From a virus, in IMG/VR virus record IMGVR_UViG_3300044799_000910, positions 1 through 20,950 of that record: a stretch of DNA of 20,950 nt. One strand, given 5' to 3'. Positions within the stretch are counted from its first letter, which is position 1. Each line of letters begins with the position of its first letter. Both the position numbers and the translations under genes were made by a program. This document shows positions 1 through 7,364 of this stretch, piece by piece. A model generated the notes under the pieces. It was not told where the DNA came from. It ran no database searches and saw only the letters and a list, made by a program, of their open reading frames with translations.

Positions 1-459
1 GTGACGATTCTGAAGCAGATCGGACAGCTCCCCAACTCGCTCCTGGTAAGCTACCCGGTCTTCAAGGCCCTGCGCAATCACCCCAAGATCATTGAGCGCT
101 TCAAGTACTCGCAAGTCGGCATCGTTCAGGCGGATCACCTGAAGTCCGTGTTCAACGTGGATAACTTCTACATTGGCGGGGCGATCAAGAACCTGGCGAA
201 AGAAGGCGCGGCGGATTCGCTCGATTACGTTTGGGGCAAGAACGCCCTGCTCTTCTACAAGCCCGCCACGCCCGGCCGCCGCATGGTGTCGCTGGGTTAC
301 CAGTTCACCTTGCTGTTCGGCGCGAATACCGGCGGCTTTCTCGTCAAGCGTTACCGCGACGAGGCGCGCACCTCGGACATCGTGGAAGTCCAGCTCTACT
401 ACGATTCCAAGGTCGTGGCACCCAACGCTGCCTTCCTGTGGCTGAGCGCCGTCGCGTAA
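1..459 (+). CDS. Phage major capsid protein, C-terminal part (5' end outside window)
   Basis: The visible 152 residues look like the C-terminal half of a tailed-phage major capsid protein. A segment of the type NSLLVSYPVFKALRNHPK (choosing a residue and reading a coat position) is followed by VFNVDNFYIGGAIKN and a closing beta-rich stretch ending in AAFLWLSAVA. Such motifs recur in the P-domain and A-domain of HK97-fold capsids as I know them. The frame is open at base 1. The GTG there is probably an internal valine codon, because 152 aa is far too short for a capsid protein (usually 300-400 aa). Its place directly upstream of a connector and neck genes fits the standard head-to-tail order. 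Product call is inference from motif style and context. It ends with TAA three bases before an octamer repeat array. Confidence 0.7.
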   Translation: MTILKQIGQLPNSLLVSYPVFKALRNHPKIIERFKYSQVGIVQADHLKSVFNVDNFYIGGAIKNLAKEGAADSLDYVWGKNALLFYKPATPGRRMVSLGYQFTLLFGANTGGFLVKRYRDEARTSDIVEVQLYYDSKVVAPNAAFLWLSAVA

Positions 460-462
460 GAA

Positions 463-531
463 GATCGGGTGATCGGGCCATCGGACCATCGAACGATCGG
501 GTAATGAACCCGCCTGCCGATGGCCCGATCA
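463..531. repeat. Octamer array with 15-bp inverted repeat
   Basis: Five consecutive 8-bp units run from 463 to 502 (GATCGGGT, GATCGGGC, CATCGGAC, CATCGAAC, GATCGGGT). The 15-mer at 470-484 is matched perfectly by its reverse complement at 517-531, so the transcript can form a 15-bp stem with a 32-nt loop. The same octamer family recurs at 8815-8886 and 15449-15520. There is no U-tract after the stem, so it is not a classical intrinsic terminator. Confidence 0.9.
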
Positions 532-538
532 GCAAGAA

Positions 539-626
539 GTAGCGCCGGGCTTTAGCCCGGCATGTGCTGCCCTGAAGGGCAGCGCTACACGAGCATGTGC
601 CGCCCTGAAGGGCAGCGCTACACGAG
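539..626. repeat. Bipartite GTAGCGC/GCGCTAC hairpin repeat with a tandem 33-bp duplication
   Basis: The unit at 539-588 starts GTAGCGC and ends GCGCTAC. It holds two hairpins, GCCGGGC/GCCCGGC (544-561) and GCTGCCCT/AGGGCAGC (566-583), linked by ATGT. The second hairpin and its flank are then duplicated head to tail: 561-593 and 594-626 differ at one of 33 bases. The final GAG plus the next G forms the GAGG ribosome binding site (624-627) of the connector gene. The same repeat family occurs at 1727-1783 and 9584-9644. Confidence 0.9.
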
Positions 627-632
627 GTTTCC

Positions 633-1109
633 ATGAGCTTCACAACGATTGACGCGGTTGCCGCTCACTATCCGGGATTCCAGCGTGGCATCCCGGATCA
701 GAATCCCTCGGACGCGCAGATCCAGGCCTGGATCGAGAGCCAGAGCGCGCGCCTTGCGGCGCTGGCCATCGGTCGCGGCTACACGCTCGAGGGGCTGGCC
801 ACCTCCAACCCCCAGGCTTACGCCCTGCTCGCGCTCGCCAACGAGGTGGGCGCGGCGGCGGACCTGGGTGAAGCGCTGTTTTCCCTGCTCGGCCCGGAGG
901 CTTCACCCCAGGGCTGGGCCAATCCCAACGCGCTGCGTCGCTCCTACGAGAACATGCTGGCCGAGCTCGCGCGCGGAACCTACGACAAGCTTTTCATCCC
1001 CGGCGCGCGTACTGGCGACGTCTATCCGGGGTTCGGCGGTGCGGCGGGCCAGGAGGAAGACCTGGAAGAAGATGGCAACGCCGCATTTAAGAAGGGGGAT
1101 GTGTTCTGA
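633..1109 (+). CDS. Phage head-tail connector / head completion protein (gp6-like)
   Basis: This 158-aa protein begins MSFTTIDAVAAHYPGF and continues with an all-helical pattern: SDAQIQAWIESQSARLAALA, then ALLALANEVGAAADLGEAL, then a third helix YENMLAELAR. This is the layout of the small helical adaptor proteins (HK97 gp6-like) that form a ring under the portal. The tail is acidic and disordered-looking (QEEDLEEDG). The ATG at 633 has a GAGG site at 624-627 with a 5-nt spacer, and that site is the end of the upstream hairpin repeat. There are no cysteines. Position between capsid and a gpG-like neck protein supports the call. The stop TGA (1107-1109) lies within the first unit of the heptamer array that follows. 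The alternative frame over this region is a GC-rich shadow. Confidence 0.65.
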   Translation: MSFTTIDAVAAHYPGFQRGIPDQNPSDAQIQAWIESQSARLAALAIGRGYTLEGLATSNPQAYALLALANEVGAAADLGEALFSLLGPEASPQGWANPNALRRSYENMLAELARGTYDKLFIPGARTGDVYPGFGGAAGQEEDLEEDGNAAFKKGDVF

Positions 1110-1141
1110 ATTATGAATTCTGAATTGTGAATTCTTAATTC
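1107..1141. repeat. Heptamer array, TGAATTN type
   Basis: Five 7-bp units in exact phase: TGAATTA, TGAATTC, TGAATTG, TGAATTC, TTAATTC. Including flanks (1106-1143) the segment is nearly palindromic (CTGAATTA...TTAATTCAG). The first unit contains the TGA stop codon of the connector gene. A related four-unit element lies at 11155-11182. The EcoRI-like GAATTC words are a by-product of the array. Confidence 0.85.
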
Positions 1142-1183
1142 AGAGACCGTTGCTCGACGCTTTGTGCTTGTTGCGCACCGGAC

Positions 1184-1246
1184 GAGTTTCGCTTTTCGAG
1201 TTTCGCTTCTCGATTTTCGCTTTTCGGTTTTCGAGTTTCGGTTTTC
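1184..1246. repeat. Heptamer array, nine units of GNNTTTC type, flush to a start codon
   Basis: Nine consecutive 7-mers keep perfect phase over 63 bp: GAGTTTC, GCTTTTC, GAGTTTC, GCTTCTC, and so on to GGTTTTC at 1240-1246, all G..TTTC or a single change from it. No reverse-complement arm is visible, unlike most other arrays here. It ends 4 nt before the ATG at 1251 and leaves no purine-rich ribosome binding site. If translation began instead at the in-frame GTG at 1164, the array would be read as a Phe/Arg/Ser-rich leader. Confidence 0.92.
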
Positions 1247-1250
1247 TTCA

Positions 1251-1730
1251 ATGATCGAGTTCACCTACGCCGTCAATTCGGAGCCGGTCGAAAACGCGCT
1301 CGCGACGTTCCAGCAATCGCTGGCCGAGCAATCGCCGGCGCTCATGCGCATCGCGGATGACTTCCGCGAGATGATTGCGCAGCAATTCGCGTCTGAGGGG
1401 CAGGCGGAAGGAACACTCTGGGCCGAGCTGGCACCTTCCACGTTCCGCCGCCGGCGCGCCAGCACATCCATTCTCTATGAGACCGGCGCGCTGCTCCGCT
1501 CGCTCACCGGACCTGGCGCCGGCGGGCACGTCGAGGAGCTGGAAGGCTACTCAATCACGCTCGGCAGCCGGCTGCCCTACGCCGGCTACCACCAGACCGG
1601 GACGCGCCGCATGCCCGCGCGGCCCATCATTGTGCTCTCAGGGACGCGCGGCGAGCGCTGGACCGAAATCGTTCGGCGCAGTCTTGAGGAGAAGACACTG
1701 CTGCTTGGGTCGAAGGAACTCGGCTCGTAG
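1251..1730 (+). CDS. Phage virion morphogenesis protein (Mu gpG / HK97 gp10-like neck protein)
   Basis: About 159 aa from the ATG at 1251. The family signature of gpG-like tail completion proteins is readable: LWAELAPSTFRRRR (the 'W..L...T...K' region), then ILYETGALLRSLTG ('L.dTG.L..Si'), then LPYAGYHQTGTRRMPARP ('YA..HQ.G......R'). These proteins act at the head-tail joint or in tail completion. Start choice is uncertain. ATG 1251 gives a product of ordinary family length but has no Shine-Dalgarno, because a T/C-rich heptamer array lies directly upstream. GTG 1164 would add 29 residues read from the repeat. I prefer 1251 because homologous sequence seems to begin there. The stop codon TAG (1728-1730) is the TAG of the GTAGCGC terminus of the next repeat. 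Confidence 0.7.
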   Translation: MIEFTYAVNSEPVENALATFQQSLAEQSPALMRIADDFREMIAQQFASEGQAEGTLWAELAPSTFRRRRASTSILYETGALLRSLTGPGAGGHVEELEGYSITLGSRLPYAGYHQTGTRRMPARPIIVLSGTRGERWTEIVRRSLEEKTLLLGSKELGS

Positions 1731-1783
1731 CGCCGGCCCCGCTCTGCGGGACCGGCATGTGCCGCCCTGAAGGGCGGCGCTAC
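1727..1783. repeat. Bipartite GTAGCGC/GCGCTAC hairpin repeat
   Basis: The first hairpin pairs GCCGGCCCCGC with GCGGGACCGGC around a TCT loop (one C/A mismatch, 1732-1756). The second is GCCGCCCT/AGGGCGGC (1761-1778), after the same ATGT linker seen in the 539-588 copy. The repeat contributes the TAG stop of the gene before it and leads directly into the AAGGA (1784-1788) of the gene after it. Confidence 0.9.
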
Positions 1784-1794
1784 AAGGACTCGAA

Positions 1795-2349
1795 ATGAAT
1801 GTCCGTTACCAGGCGCAATTCGCCAAGCCGCTCGTGAACCAGTTGATTGCCATTCTCCAGCGCGATCAGCAGGCGGCGCTCGACCTGGTCAATGCCGGTC
1901 GGGTGCCAGGGCGCGAGCTCAAGCCCTTCGCCGCATTTCATAAGGAAGTGGTGACGGTGCAGAACTGGCCGGCGCTGGTTCTGGTGGCGCAGGAGACGGC
2001 CTTCGATGCGAACTCTGACGCCGACCTTCGCACCCAAACCGTGCGTTTCCTCTGCGCCCTGGCCATCACGGGCACCGACCCTGAATGGCTGTCGGAAGAC
2101 GCCATGGACTACTTGCGCGCGGTGGACATTGTCCTGACCTCGGCGCCGCTCGCGGACTTCTACACGCCGCTCTCGATCAGCCATCGCACGGTCCCCGAGG
2201 GCGAGACCACGGGGCTCGATTCTGCGGTCTCGAAAATCCGCGACCTGCGCGTCCTCCGGCACGATCTCGGCGTTCTGGTAGGCCGGCGGGGCGGGGGGAT
2301 GGCGCGCGGCCCGCAGATCGAGTTTGTGATTGAGATGGAGGAAAGATGA
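1795..2349 (+). CDS. Probable phage tail terminator / tail completion protein
   Basis: 184 aa. The N-terminal helix (AKPLVNQLIAILQRDQQAALDLV) is followed by a beta segment NWPALVLVAQETAFD, a conserved-looking core LRTQTVRFLCALAITGTDPEWL, and a helix AMDYLRAVDIVLTS. A 'PAL.V' strand, then a strand with hydrophobic alternation, then a helix used to count copies per subject position is what I expect of tail terminators that cap the tail tube. Position after the gpG-like protein and before tail genes fits. The family call is mainly contextual. AAGGA at 1784-1788 with a 6-nt spacer supports the ATG at 1795. The stop TGA overlaps the next ATG by 4 nt (ATGA), so translation is probably coupled to the fibre gene. 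Confidence 0.5.
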   Translation: MNVRYQAQFAKPLVNQLIAILQRDQQAALDLVNAGRVPGRELKPFAAFHKEVVTVQNWPALVLVAQETAFDANSDADLRTQTVRFLCALAITGTDPEWLSEDAMDYLRAVDIVLTSAPLADFYTPLSISHRTVPEGETTGLDSAVSKIRDLRVLRHDLGVLVGRRGGGMARGPQIEFVIEMEER

Positions 2350-5300
2350 AAGAAGGAGTCGGGAGTCAGAAGTCAGGAGTCAGAATGCCGCGGAAGTGGA
2401 CAGTGAACAGTGGACAGTGGATAGCAAAGCGGCTGCTGCAACCCGGCCTTCTGCTGTTCACTGTTCACTGTGCACTATCCACTGCTCTGAGCGCCACGCA
2501 TGTTACTGCCACCTACGACCTGGGCGCGAACCCGCGCGTGATGGCGACGGTGAACGGCACGCCGCAATACGGGCTGGTGTTCGCGCAGAGAAACAAGCTG
2601 GTCACTTATGGCGACGTCGAATACGGCCCAAGTGTGGTGAAAGCCTACCTCAACACCAGCGGCCAACTGAACGACGGCGCGGGCAACCTCTGGCTCGACT
2701 TGATCCCGAACCTGGGCGCCACGCCCGGCGACAGCTATTATGTGCTGACGCTCAACATCCAGGGGCGCGTCCACGCGGAAATCTGGGTTGTGCCTGACGT
2801 GGCCAGCGTCAGCGCGGAAGTCTGCCGCCAGGCCCAGCCACCTTCCTCAACCTCCCCCGCGCTTTTCTACCAGTTCCTCCAGCAAGACGGCGACGACCTG
2901 CCGCAGCGTCAAAAGCTGAATTTCTCCGGCTCCGGCGTCAACTGCGTGGACAACGCCGGACAGTTGCGGACTGACTGCACCGTCTCCGGCGGTGGCGGCT
3001 CCGTCCCCAAGGCTTCAGCCACCAGCTCGGGCACGGTGAAAACCGACACGACCGAGAGCGATCCCGTCGTCTATCTCAAGTCCAGCGCGGACTCCCTGCT
3101 GGCCGCCAAGGCACCACTCGCCCACGGCCACGCGGAATCGGACGTGACGAACCTGGTCACCGACCTCGCCGGCAAGGTGGCGAGTACACGAGCCGTAAAC
3201 ACGACCGCGCCCTTGAGTGGCGGAGGCGCGCTATCCTCCGACCTCACGCTTTCCCTGCCGGCCGCATCCGGCTCCCAGAACGGCTACCTGACTTCCGCCA
3301 ACTGGACAACGTTCAATTCGAAGGAAAGCGCCCTCAGCTTCAATGCGCCCCTCAATCGCTCCGTGAATACCATCTCCATTCCCCAGGCCTCAGGCTCCCA
3401 GAACGGGTATCTGGCGTCTGGCGACTGGACGACCTTTAACAACAAGGTTTCGACTTCGCGCAGCATCTCGACGACCGCACCGCTCTTGGGCGGCGGGAAT
3501 CTGTCGGCCGATCGCACGCTCTCCATTGATTTGTTTGGAACCTCGCCAGGGACTAAGGTTGTCAGCACTTCGCTCGCAGGTGACCCGAGCGCCGACAACT
3601 GCGTGAAATGGTTAGCCGGCGGGAAGCTAGGCGACGCGGGCGCGGCCTGCGGCTCGGGCGGTGGGGCACACAACCTGTTCAGTGCAACGCATTCGGATAC
3701 GGTGGCCACCACACCAGTTCTCGGTGATATTCCCTACGCCAACTCGACTCCTGCGTGGACGAAGCTCGCAGGGAATACAACTACAACCAAAAAATGGCTG
3801 AACCAGACTGGCAACGGTTCCGTCTCTGCTGCGCCACGGTGGGATGCAATTGCAGACGGCGACCTACCCAACACCATCGTTCGCACCTCCCGGAATGTTA
3901 GTACCTCCTCACCTCTTGGCGGCGGTGGGACGCTTGCTTCCGACCTCACTCTGACTTGCCCCACCTGCGAAGTCACGGGGAACAAGAATGCCGCCAATGG
4001 CTATGCCGGCCTGACCGCCAGCACCAAACTCAACGTCGCGCAGGGCCAGGAAGTTTGGGGCCTCTCAGACCTGAGTAACGTGAGTGGCACGAGTGGCTCC
4101 GGCTCGACGGCAATTCTCTCCACTTTGACCGGCCTGGCGGCAAACGATCTGCTGAAATGGAGCGGGTCAAATTGGGTCAACACTTCGTTCATCCCGGAGT
4201 CACAGGTCACAAACCTGACGACCGATCTGGCTGGAAAGGTTCCGACATCCCGCAACCTGAACACCAGTTCGCCCCTCGCGGGTGGCGGCGCGCTGAGCTC
4301 CGATCTTACCCTCACCTGCACTACCTGTGAGTTAACAGGGAACAAAAACGCAGCTTCCGGCTATGCGGGATTGACGTCAGGAACGAAGCTCACGGCTGCG
4401 CAAGGTCAAGAGGTTTGGGGCGTCAGTGACCTCACCGACTACGCGACCAAGAGCGGGACGGGGACGGCGGCCGTTGCCGCTACGTTCACCAGCCTGACCA
4501 CGAATGACGTGGTGACTTGGAACGGGTCGAACTGGATCAATCAGGCCCCTTCAGGCGGTTCCGCCTTCTCCGCCATAACTACTGGCACAAACACCGCAGC
4601 CACAATGACGGTTGGTAATGGGGCAACCCTGAATGGTGCGGCGGGCGGAATCGTTAATCTCTCAGCGCTTACTCCGACGACTGGATTCAAGGTTCCGGTA
4701 GGGGCGGGCGCAGCGCCACTGACTAGCGGTCTGCTGGCTTACGATTCGACGGCCAACGAATTCAAGGTTGGCGTGAATGGCGCAACGAAAACCTTGGCGC
4801 GAGCCGACGGTAATATCACCGGCACGGCGGCGGGACTCTCGGCAACCCTCGGGCTGGCCACTGGCGGGACGAACCAGACTTCATGGACGAGTTCGCGATG
4901 CGTGCAAGTAAATTCCGGTGGAACCGCATTGGAGTCAGCGGCGGCGGCGTGCGGCTCGGGCGGCAGTGGAGACAACATCTCGGTCAATGGCACGGCCGCG
5001 ACCGACGCGGATTTCGATGATTCGACCCCGGCGGCACCCGCGAACGCCATCAATGTGAAGTGGCAGAAGGACGCCTCGACCCCGACCAACATCTCGGCTT
5101 ACTGGCTGAGCACCGCCGTGGGCGTGACGATTTTCGGCAGCGGTTCAGCCTTCACTTGGTCATTCGACGATGATGCCGCGACGAGTCCCTCTATCGGCTT
5201 TTCGGCGGGTGGGATTACTCTGACCGCTACGGGGACGAACCAGAACGTGACGCTGACCCCCAGCGGCACCGGCGTCGGCAAGGTAGCCTCGAACACCATC

Positions 5301-7364
5301 GAGACGCAGAATAACAAAAACGCCGCGAGCGGGTACGCTGGACTGACGGCCGGGACCAAACTGACCGCTTCGCAAGGCCAAGAGGTTTGGGGCGTCAGTG
5401 ACCTCACCGATTACAGCACCACTTCGGGGAGTGGCTCGACCGCGCTCAAGGCCACCATCACCAGTCCCTCGTCCAATGATGTGCTCACCTGGAACGGGTC
5501 TAATTGGATTAACCAGGCAGCGAGCGGCGGCTCGAACCACAACCTCCTGTCCTCGACCCATGCGGACAGCGACGCGGGCAGCGCAGTACTTGGCGACATC
5601 ATCTCGGTGAACTCCACCCCACACTGGCAACGCGTTGCCGGAAACACCACCGGCACCAAGAAGTTCTTGACCCAGACCGGAACGGGATCGGCATCGGCCC
5701 TGCCTGCTTGGGGCACGATAGCGGATGCTGACATTCCAAACACTATAGCGCGGACGGCGAGCCCGACCCTGACCGGAACCGTGACGGTCAATGGAGTCGT
5801 CAATCAGAGCACTAGCAACAGCGGGACGGGCGACTTAATAGGCGTGATGACTGCGGCAACGTCCACACACACCTCCGGGTCGCAGGAAACTGTGGTTGGC
5901 GTGTCCGGTAATGCCGCGCACGATGGGGCCGGAGGAGCTACGACAACTCTCGCCGGTGTGGGCGGGTACGCCGAGATTGACGCTGGAACTGCGTCGAACC
6001 TAATGAGCCTCGTTGCATATTCGAACGGGAGCTACGGGGGCACAGCCACCAACAATTACGGGCTGTTCGTCCAGGCCCAGACCGCAGGCACGACAAATTA
6101 CGCGATATTCACTCAGGGGACCGCACCGTCCAAATTCGGTGGTGCCGTGGACGCTGTGGGCGGCTTCAAGGTCAACAGCGCGGCGACTAACCACTCCGTT
6201 TTGCTTGGCAACGGCACGATTTTCCAAGGCAGTGGCGCGATTCCCGACTGCCAAGACGCCGGCGGGAACCACCTGAATTACACGCAATCAAGCCAGGCCT
6301 TTAGCTGCGGAACCACTGGCGGTAGTGGGGGTGGGGATAGCATCTCCGTAAATGGCTCGGCAGCGGCAGACGCGGACTTCGACGACTCGACGCCTGCTGC
6401 GCCCGCTAACACCATCAATGTGAAGTGGCAGAAGGACGCCAGCACCCCGAACAGCCTCTCGGCCTACGTGCCCTATGCCTCGCCACTTACCGTAGCCAGT
6501 GGAAATCTCACTGTGGGAAACGACTCCATTGGACCAACCCAAATTGATGAGACGGCCAGTTACTCGTTCTCGGGAACCCTGGGCACCCCCGTAAAGGCCG
6601 ATCCCGGCTCGCCGACGGTCGGGGAAATCTGGGTCAACCAGTGGGCCCTCAGGTACAGGGACAACAGCGGTACGCCGGTTACGCGAACCGCCGAGGTTAT
6701 GTCCAACAAGAACGTAGCGAGTGGTTATGCTGGACTGACTGCATCGACGAAGCTCAACGCCAGCCAGGGTCAGGAGGTCTGGGCGTTCACCGATTTGTCA
6801 GACGTTGCCATCAGCTCGCCATCTACCGGCCAAGTGCCGCGCTACGACGGCTCCGGTTGGGTCAACTCCGCCCTGGCCTGTACGGACGTCACCAATTGCC
6901 CATCGCTGGTAGCTGCGGGATCTGCGGGGATCAGTGCCTATAACGCGGGTGCGGCAGCAACCGCAGCGCGCAGCGACCACACACATCGGGTCATTCGCAC
7001 GATGCAGTGGTACTTTCCTGGGACAGTCGTGGCTGGGGTGCAAACCGCGCGGTCGCTCGTCCCCGAGGGAGTGTCGAACTGCGCTCTTACCAACTCACGC
7101 CTGACCGCAGGCACAGTGGGCGGCACTGCGACTGCCTGGAACATCCAGCGCTGCACGACAGCCGCAGGTGACTGCACAGCAACGGCAGACATCTATTCGG
7201 GCAACATCACGCTGAACGCCTCTACGCAGTCGGTAGCGGGCGGGACGCCAAACACAACCACAGCCACAGCAGGCGACGCCTTCCGGGTAAATCTGGCGTC
7301 CGTAGGGACAAACCTGGCGGACGCAACTGTCGCTTTGAGTTACACATGCGAAAATACCAACTGA
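2346..7364 (+). CDS. Large modular tail fibre protein with repeat-encoded signal peptide
   Basis: 1672 aa, low-complexity Gly/Ser/Thr/Ala-rich, made of shuffled modules. NKNAASGYAGL...GQEVWG blocks start near residues 546, 666, 990 and 1454. HNL...STH / AGNTT..KK blocks start near 442 and 1065. GD.ISVNG...DADFDDSTP blocks start near 876 and 1331. SxNxxTSSPLxGGGxLSSDLTL blocks alternate with these. A GTNQNVTLTPSGTG motif also occurs in the tailspike at 16765. An ARSDHTH motif typical of fibres lies near the C-terminus. ATG 2346 overlaps the upstream stop and has GGAGG at 2337-2341. ATG 2385 is an equally good start, with AGGAG (2375-2379) supplied by a heptamer array. From either start, residues 28-50 form a basic plus hydrophobic stretch KRLLQPGLLLFTVHCALSTA, which reads as a Sec signal peptide and is encoded by a heptamer hairpin. 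Receptor binding is the likely role. Confidence 0.75.
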   Translation: MKEGVGSQKSGVRMPRKWTVNSGQWIAKRLLQPGLLLFTVHCALSTALSATHVTATYDLGANPRVMATVNGTPQYGLVFAQRNKLVTYGDVEYGPSVVKAYLNTSGQLNDGAGNLWLDLIPNLGATPGDSYYVLTLNIQGRVHAEIWVVPDVASVSAEVCRQAQPPSSTSPALFYQFLQQDGDDLPQRQKLNFSGSGVNCVDNAGQLRTDCTVSGGGGSVPKASATSSGTVKTDTTESDPVVYLKSSADSLLAAKAPLAHGHAESDVTNLVTDLAGKVASTRAVNTTAPLSGGGALSSDLTLSLPAASGSQNGYLTSANWTTFNSKESALSFNAPLNRSVNTISIPQASGSQNGYLASGDWTTFNNKVSTSRSISTTAPLLGGGNLSADRTLSIDLFGTSPGTKVVSTSLAGDPSADNCVKWLAGGKLGDAGAACGSGGGAHNLFSATHSDTVATTPVLGDIPYANSTPAWTKLAGNTTTTKKWLNQTGNGSVSAAPRWDAIADGDLPNTIVRTSRNVSTSSPLGGGGTLASDLTLTCPTCEVTGNKNAANGYAGLTASTKLNVAQGQEVWGLSDLSNVSGTSGSGSTAILSTLTGLAANDLLKWSGSNWVNTSFIPESQVTNLTTDLAGKVPTSRNLNTSSPLAGGGALSSDLTLTCTTCELTGNKNAASGYAGLTSGTKLTAAQGQEVWGVSDLTDYATKSGTGTAAVAATFTSLTTNDVVTWNGSNWINQAPSGGSAFSAITTGTNTAATMTVGNGATLNGAAGGIVNLSALTPTTGFKVPVGAGAAPLTSGLLAYDSTANEFKVGVNGATKTLARADGNITGTAAGLSATLGLATGGTNQTSWTSSRCVQVNSGGTALESAAAACGSGGSGDNISVNGTAATDADFDDSTPAAPANAINVKWQKDASTPTNISAYWLSTAVGVTIFGSGSAFTWSFDDDAATSPSIGFSAGGITLTATGTNQNVTLTPSGTGVGKVASNTIETQNNKNAASGYAGLTAGTKLTASQGQEVWGVSDLTDYSTTSGSGSTALKATITSPSSNDVLTWNGSNWINQAASGGSNHNLLSSTHADSDAGSAVLGDIISVNSTPHWQRVAGNTTGTKKFLTQTGTGSASALPAWGTIADADIPNTIARTASPTLTGTVTVNGVVNQSTSNSGTGDLIGVMTAATSTHTSGSQETVVGVSGNAAHDGAGGATTTLAGVGGYAEIDAGTASNLMSLVAYSNGSYGGTATNNYGLFVQAQTAGTTNYAIFTQGTAPSKFGGAVDAVGGFKVNSAATNHSVLLGNGTIFQGSGAIPDCQDAGGNHLNYTQSSQAFSCGTTGGSGGGDSISVNGSAAADADFDDSTPAAPANTINVKWQKDASTPNSLSAYVPYASPLTVASGNLTVGNDSIGPTQIDETASYSFSGTLGTPVKADPGSPTVGEIWVNQWALRYRDNSGTPVTRTAEVMSNKNVASGYAGLTASTKLNASQGQEVWAFTDLSDVAISSPSTGQVPRYDGSGWVNSALACTDVTNCPSLVAAGSAGISAYNAGAAATAARSDHTHRVIRTMQWYFPGTVVAGVQTARSLVPEGVSNCALTNSRLTAGTVGGTATAWNIQRCTTAAGDCTATADIYSGNITLNASTQSVAGGTPNTTTATAGDAFRVNLASVGTNLADATVALSYTCENTN
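2354..2388. repeat. Heptamer array, RGGAGTC type, inside the 5' coding end of the fibre gene
   Basis: Five in-phase units: AGGAGTC, GGGAGTC, AGAAGTC, AGGAGTC, AGAATGC. The fourth supplies an AGGAG Shine-Dalgarno (2375-2379) with a 5-nt spacer to ATG 2385, whose A and TG fall in the fifth unit. If translation starts at 2346, the array encodes residues 4-14 or so. Confidence 0.85.
2396..2482. repeat. Heptamer inverted-repeat (hairpin) element encoding a signal-peptide-like segment
   Basis: The left arm has four units of GTGRACA type (2396-2423: GTGGACA, GTGAACA, GTGGACA, GTGGATA). After a 31-nt loop comes a right arm of four reverse-complement units (2455-2482: TGTTCAC, TGTTCAC, TGTGCAC, TATCCAC). 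The arms pair over 28 bp with about five mismatches, several of them G-U capable. The element is translated: the left arm gives KWTVNSGQWIA, the loop gives KRLLQPGLL, the right arm gives LFTVHCALST. Confidence 0.9.

Noticed and set aside
561-626. CRISPR-like pair of 33-bp repeats
   Set aside because: The two copies are directly adjacent with no spacers and each is a hairpin repeat half; no cas genes are present.
1107-1141. EcoRI-site cluster as a restriction-related signal
   Set aside because: GAATTC words arise from the TGAATTN heptamer period and do not recur independently.
2346-7364. Diversity-generating retroelement target in the fibre gene
   Set aside because: No reverse transcriptase, no template repeat copy with A-specific differences; internal repeats are explained by module duplication.
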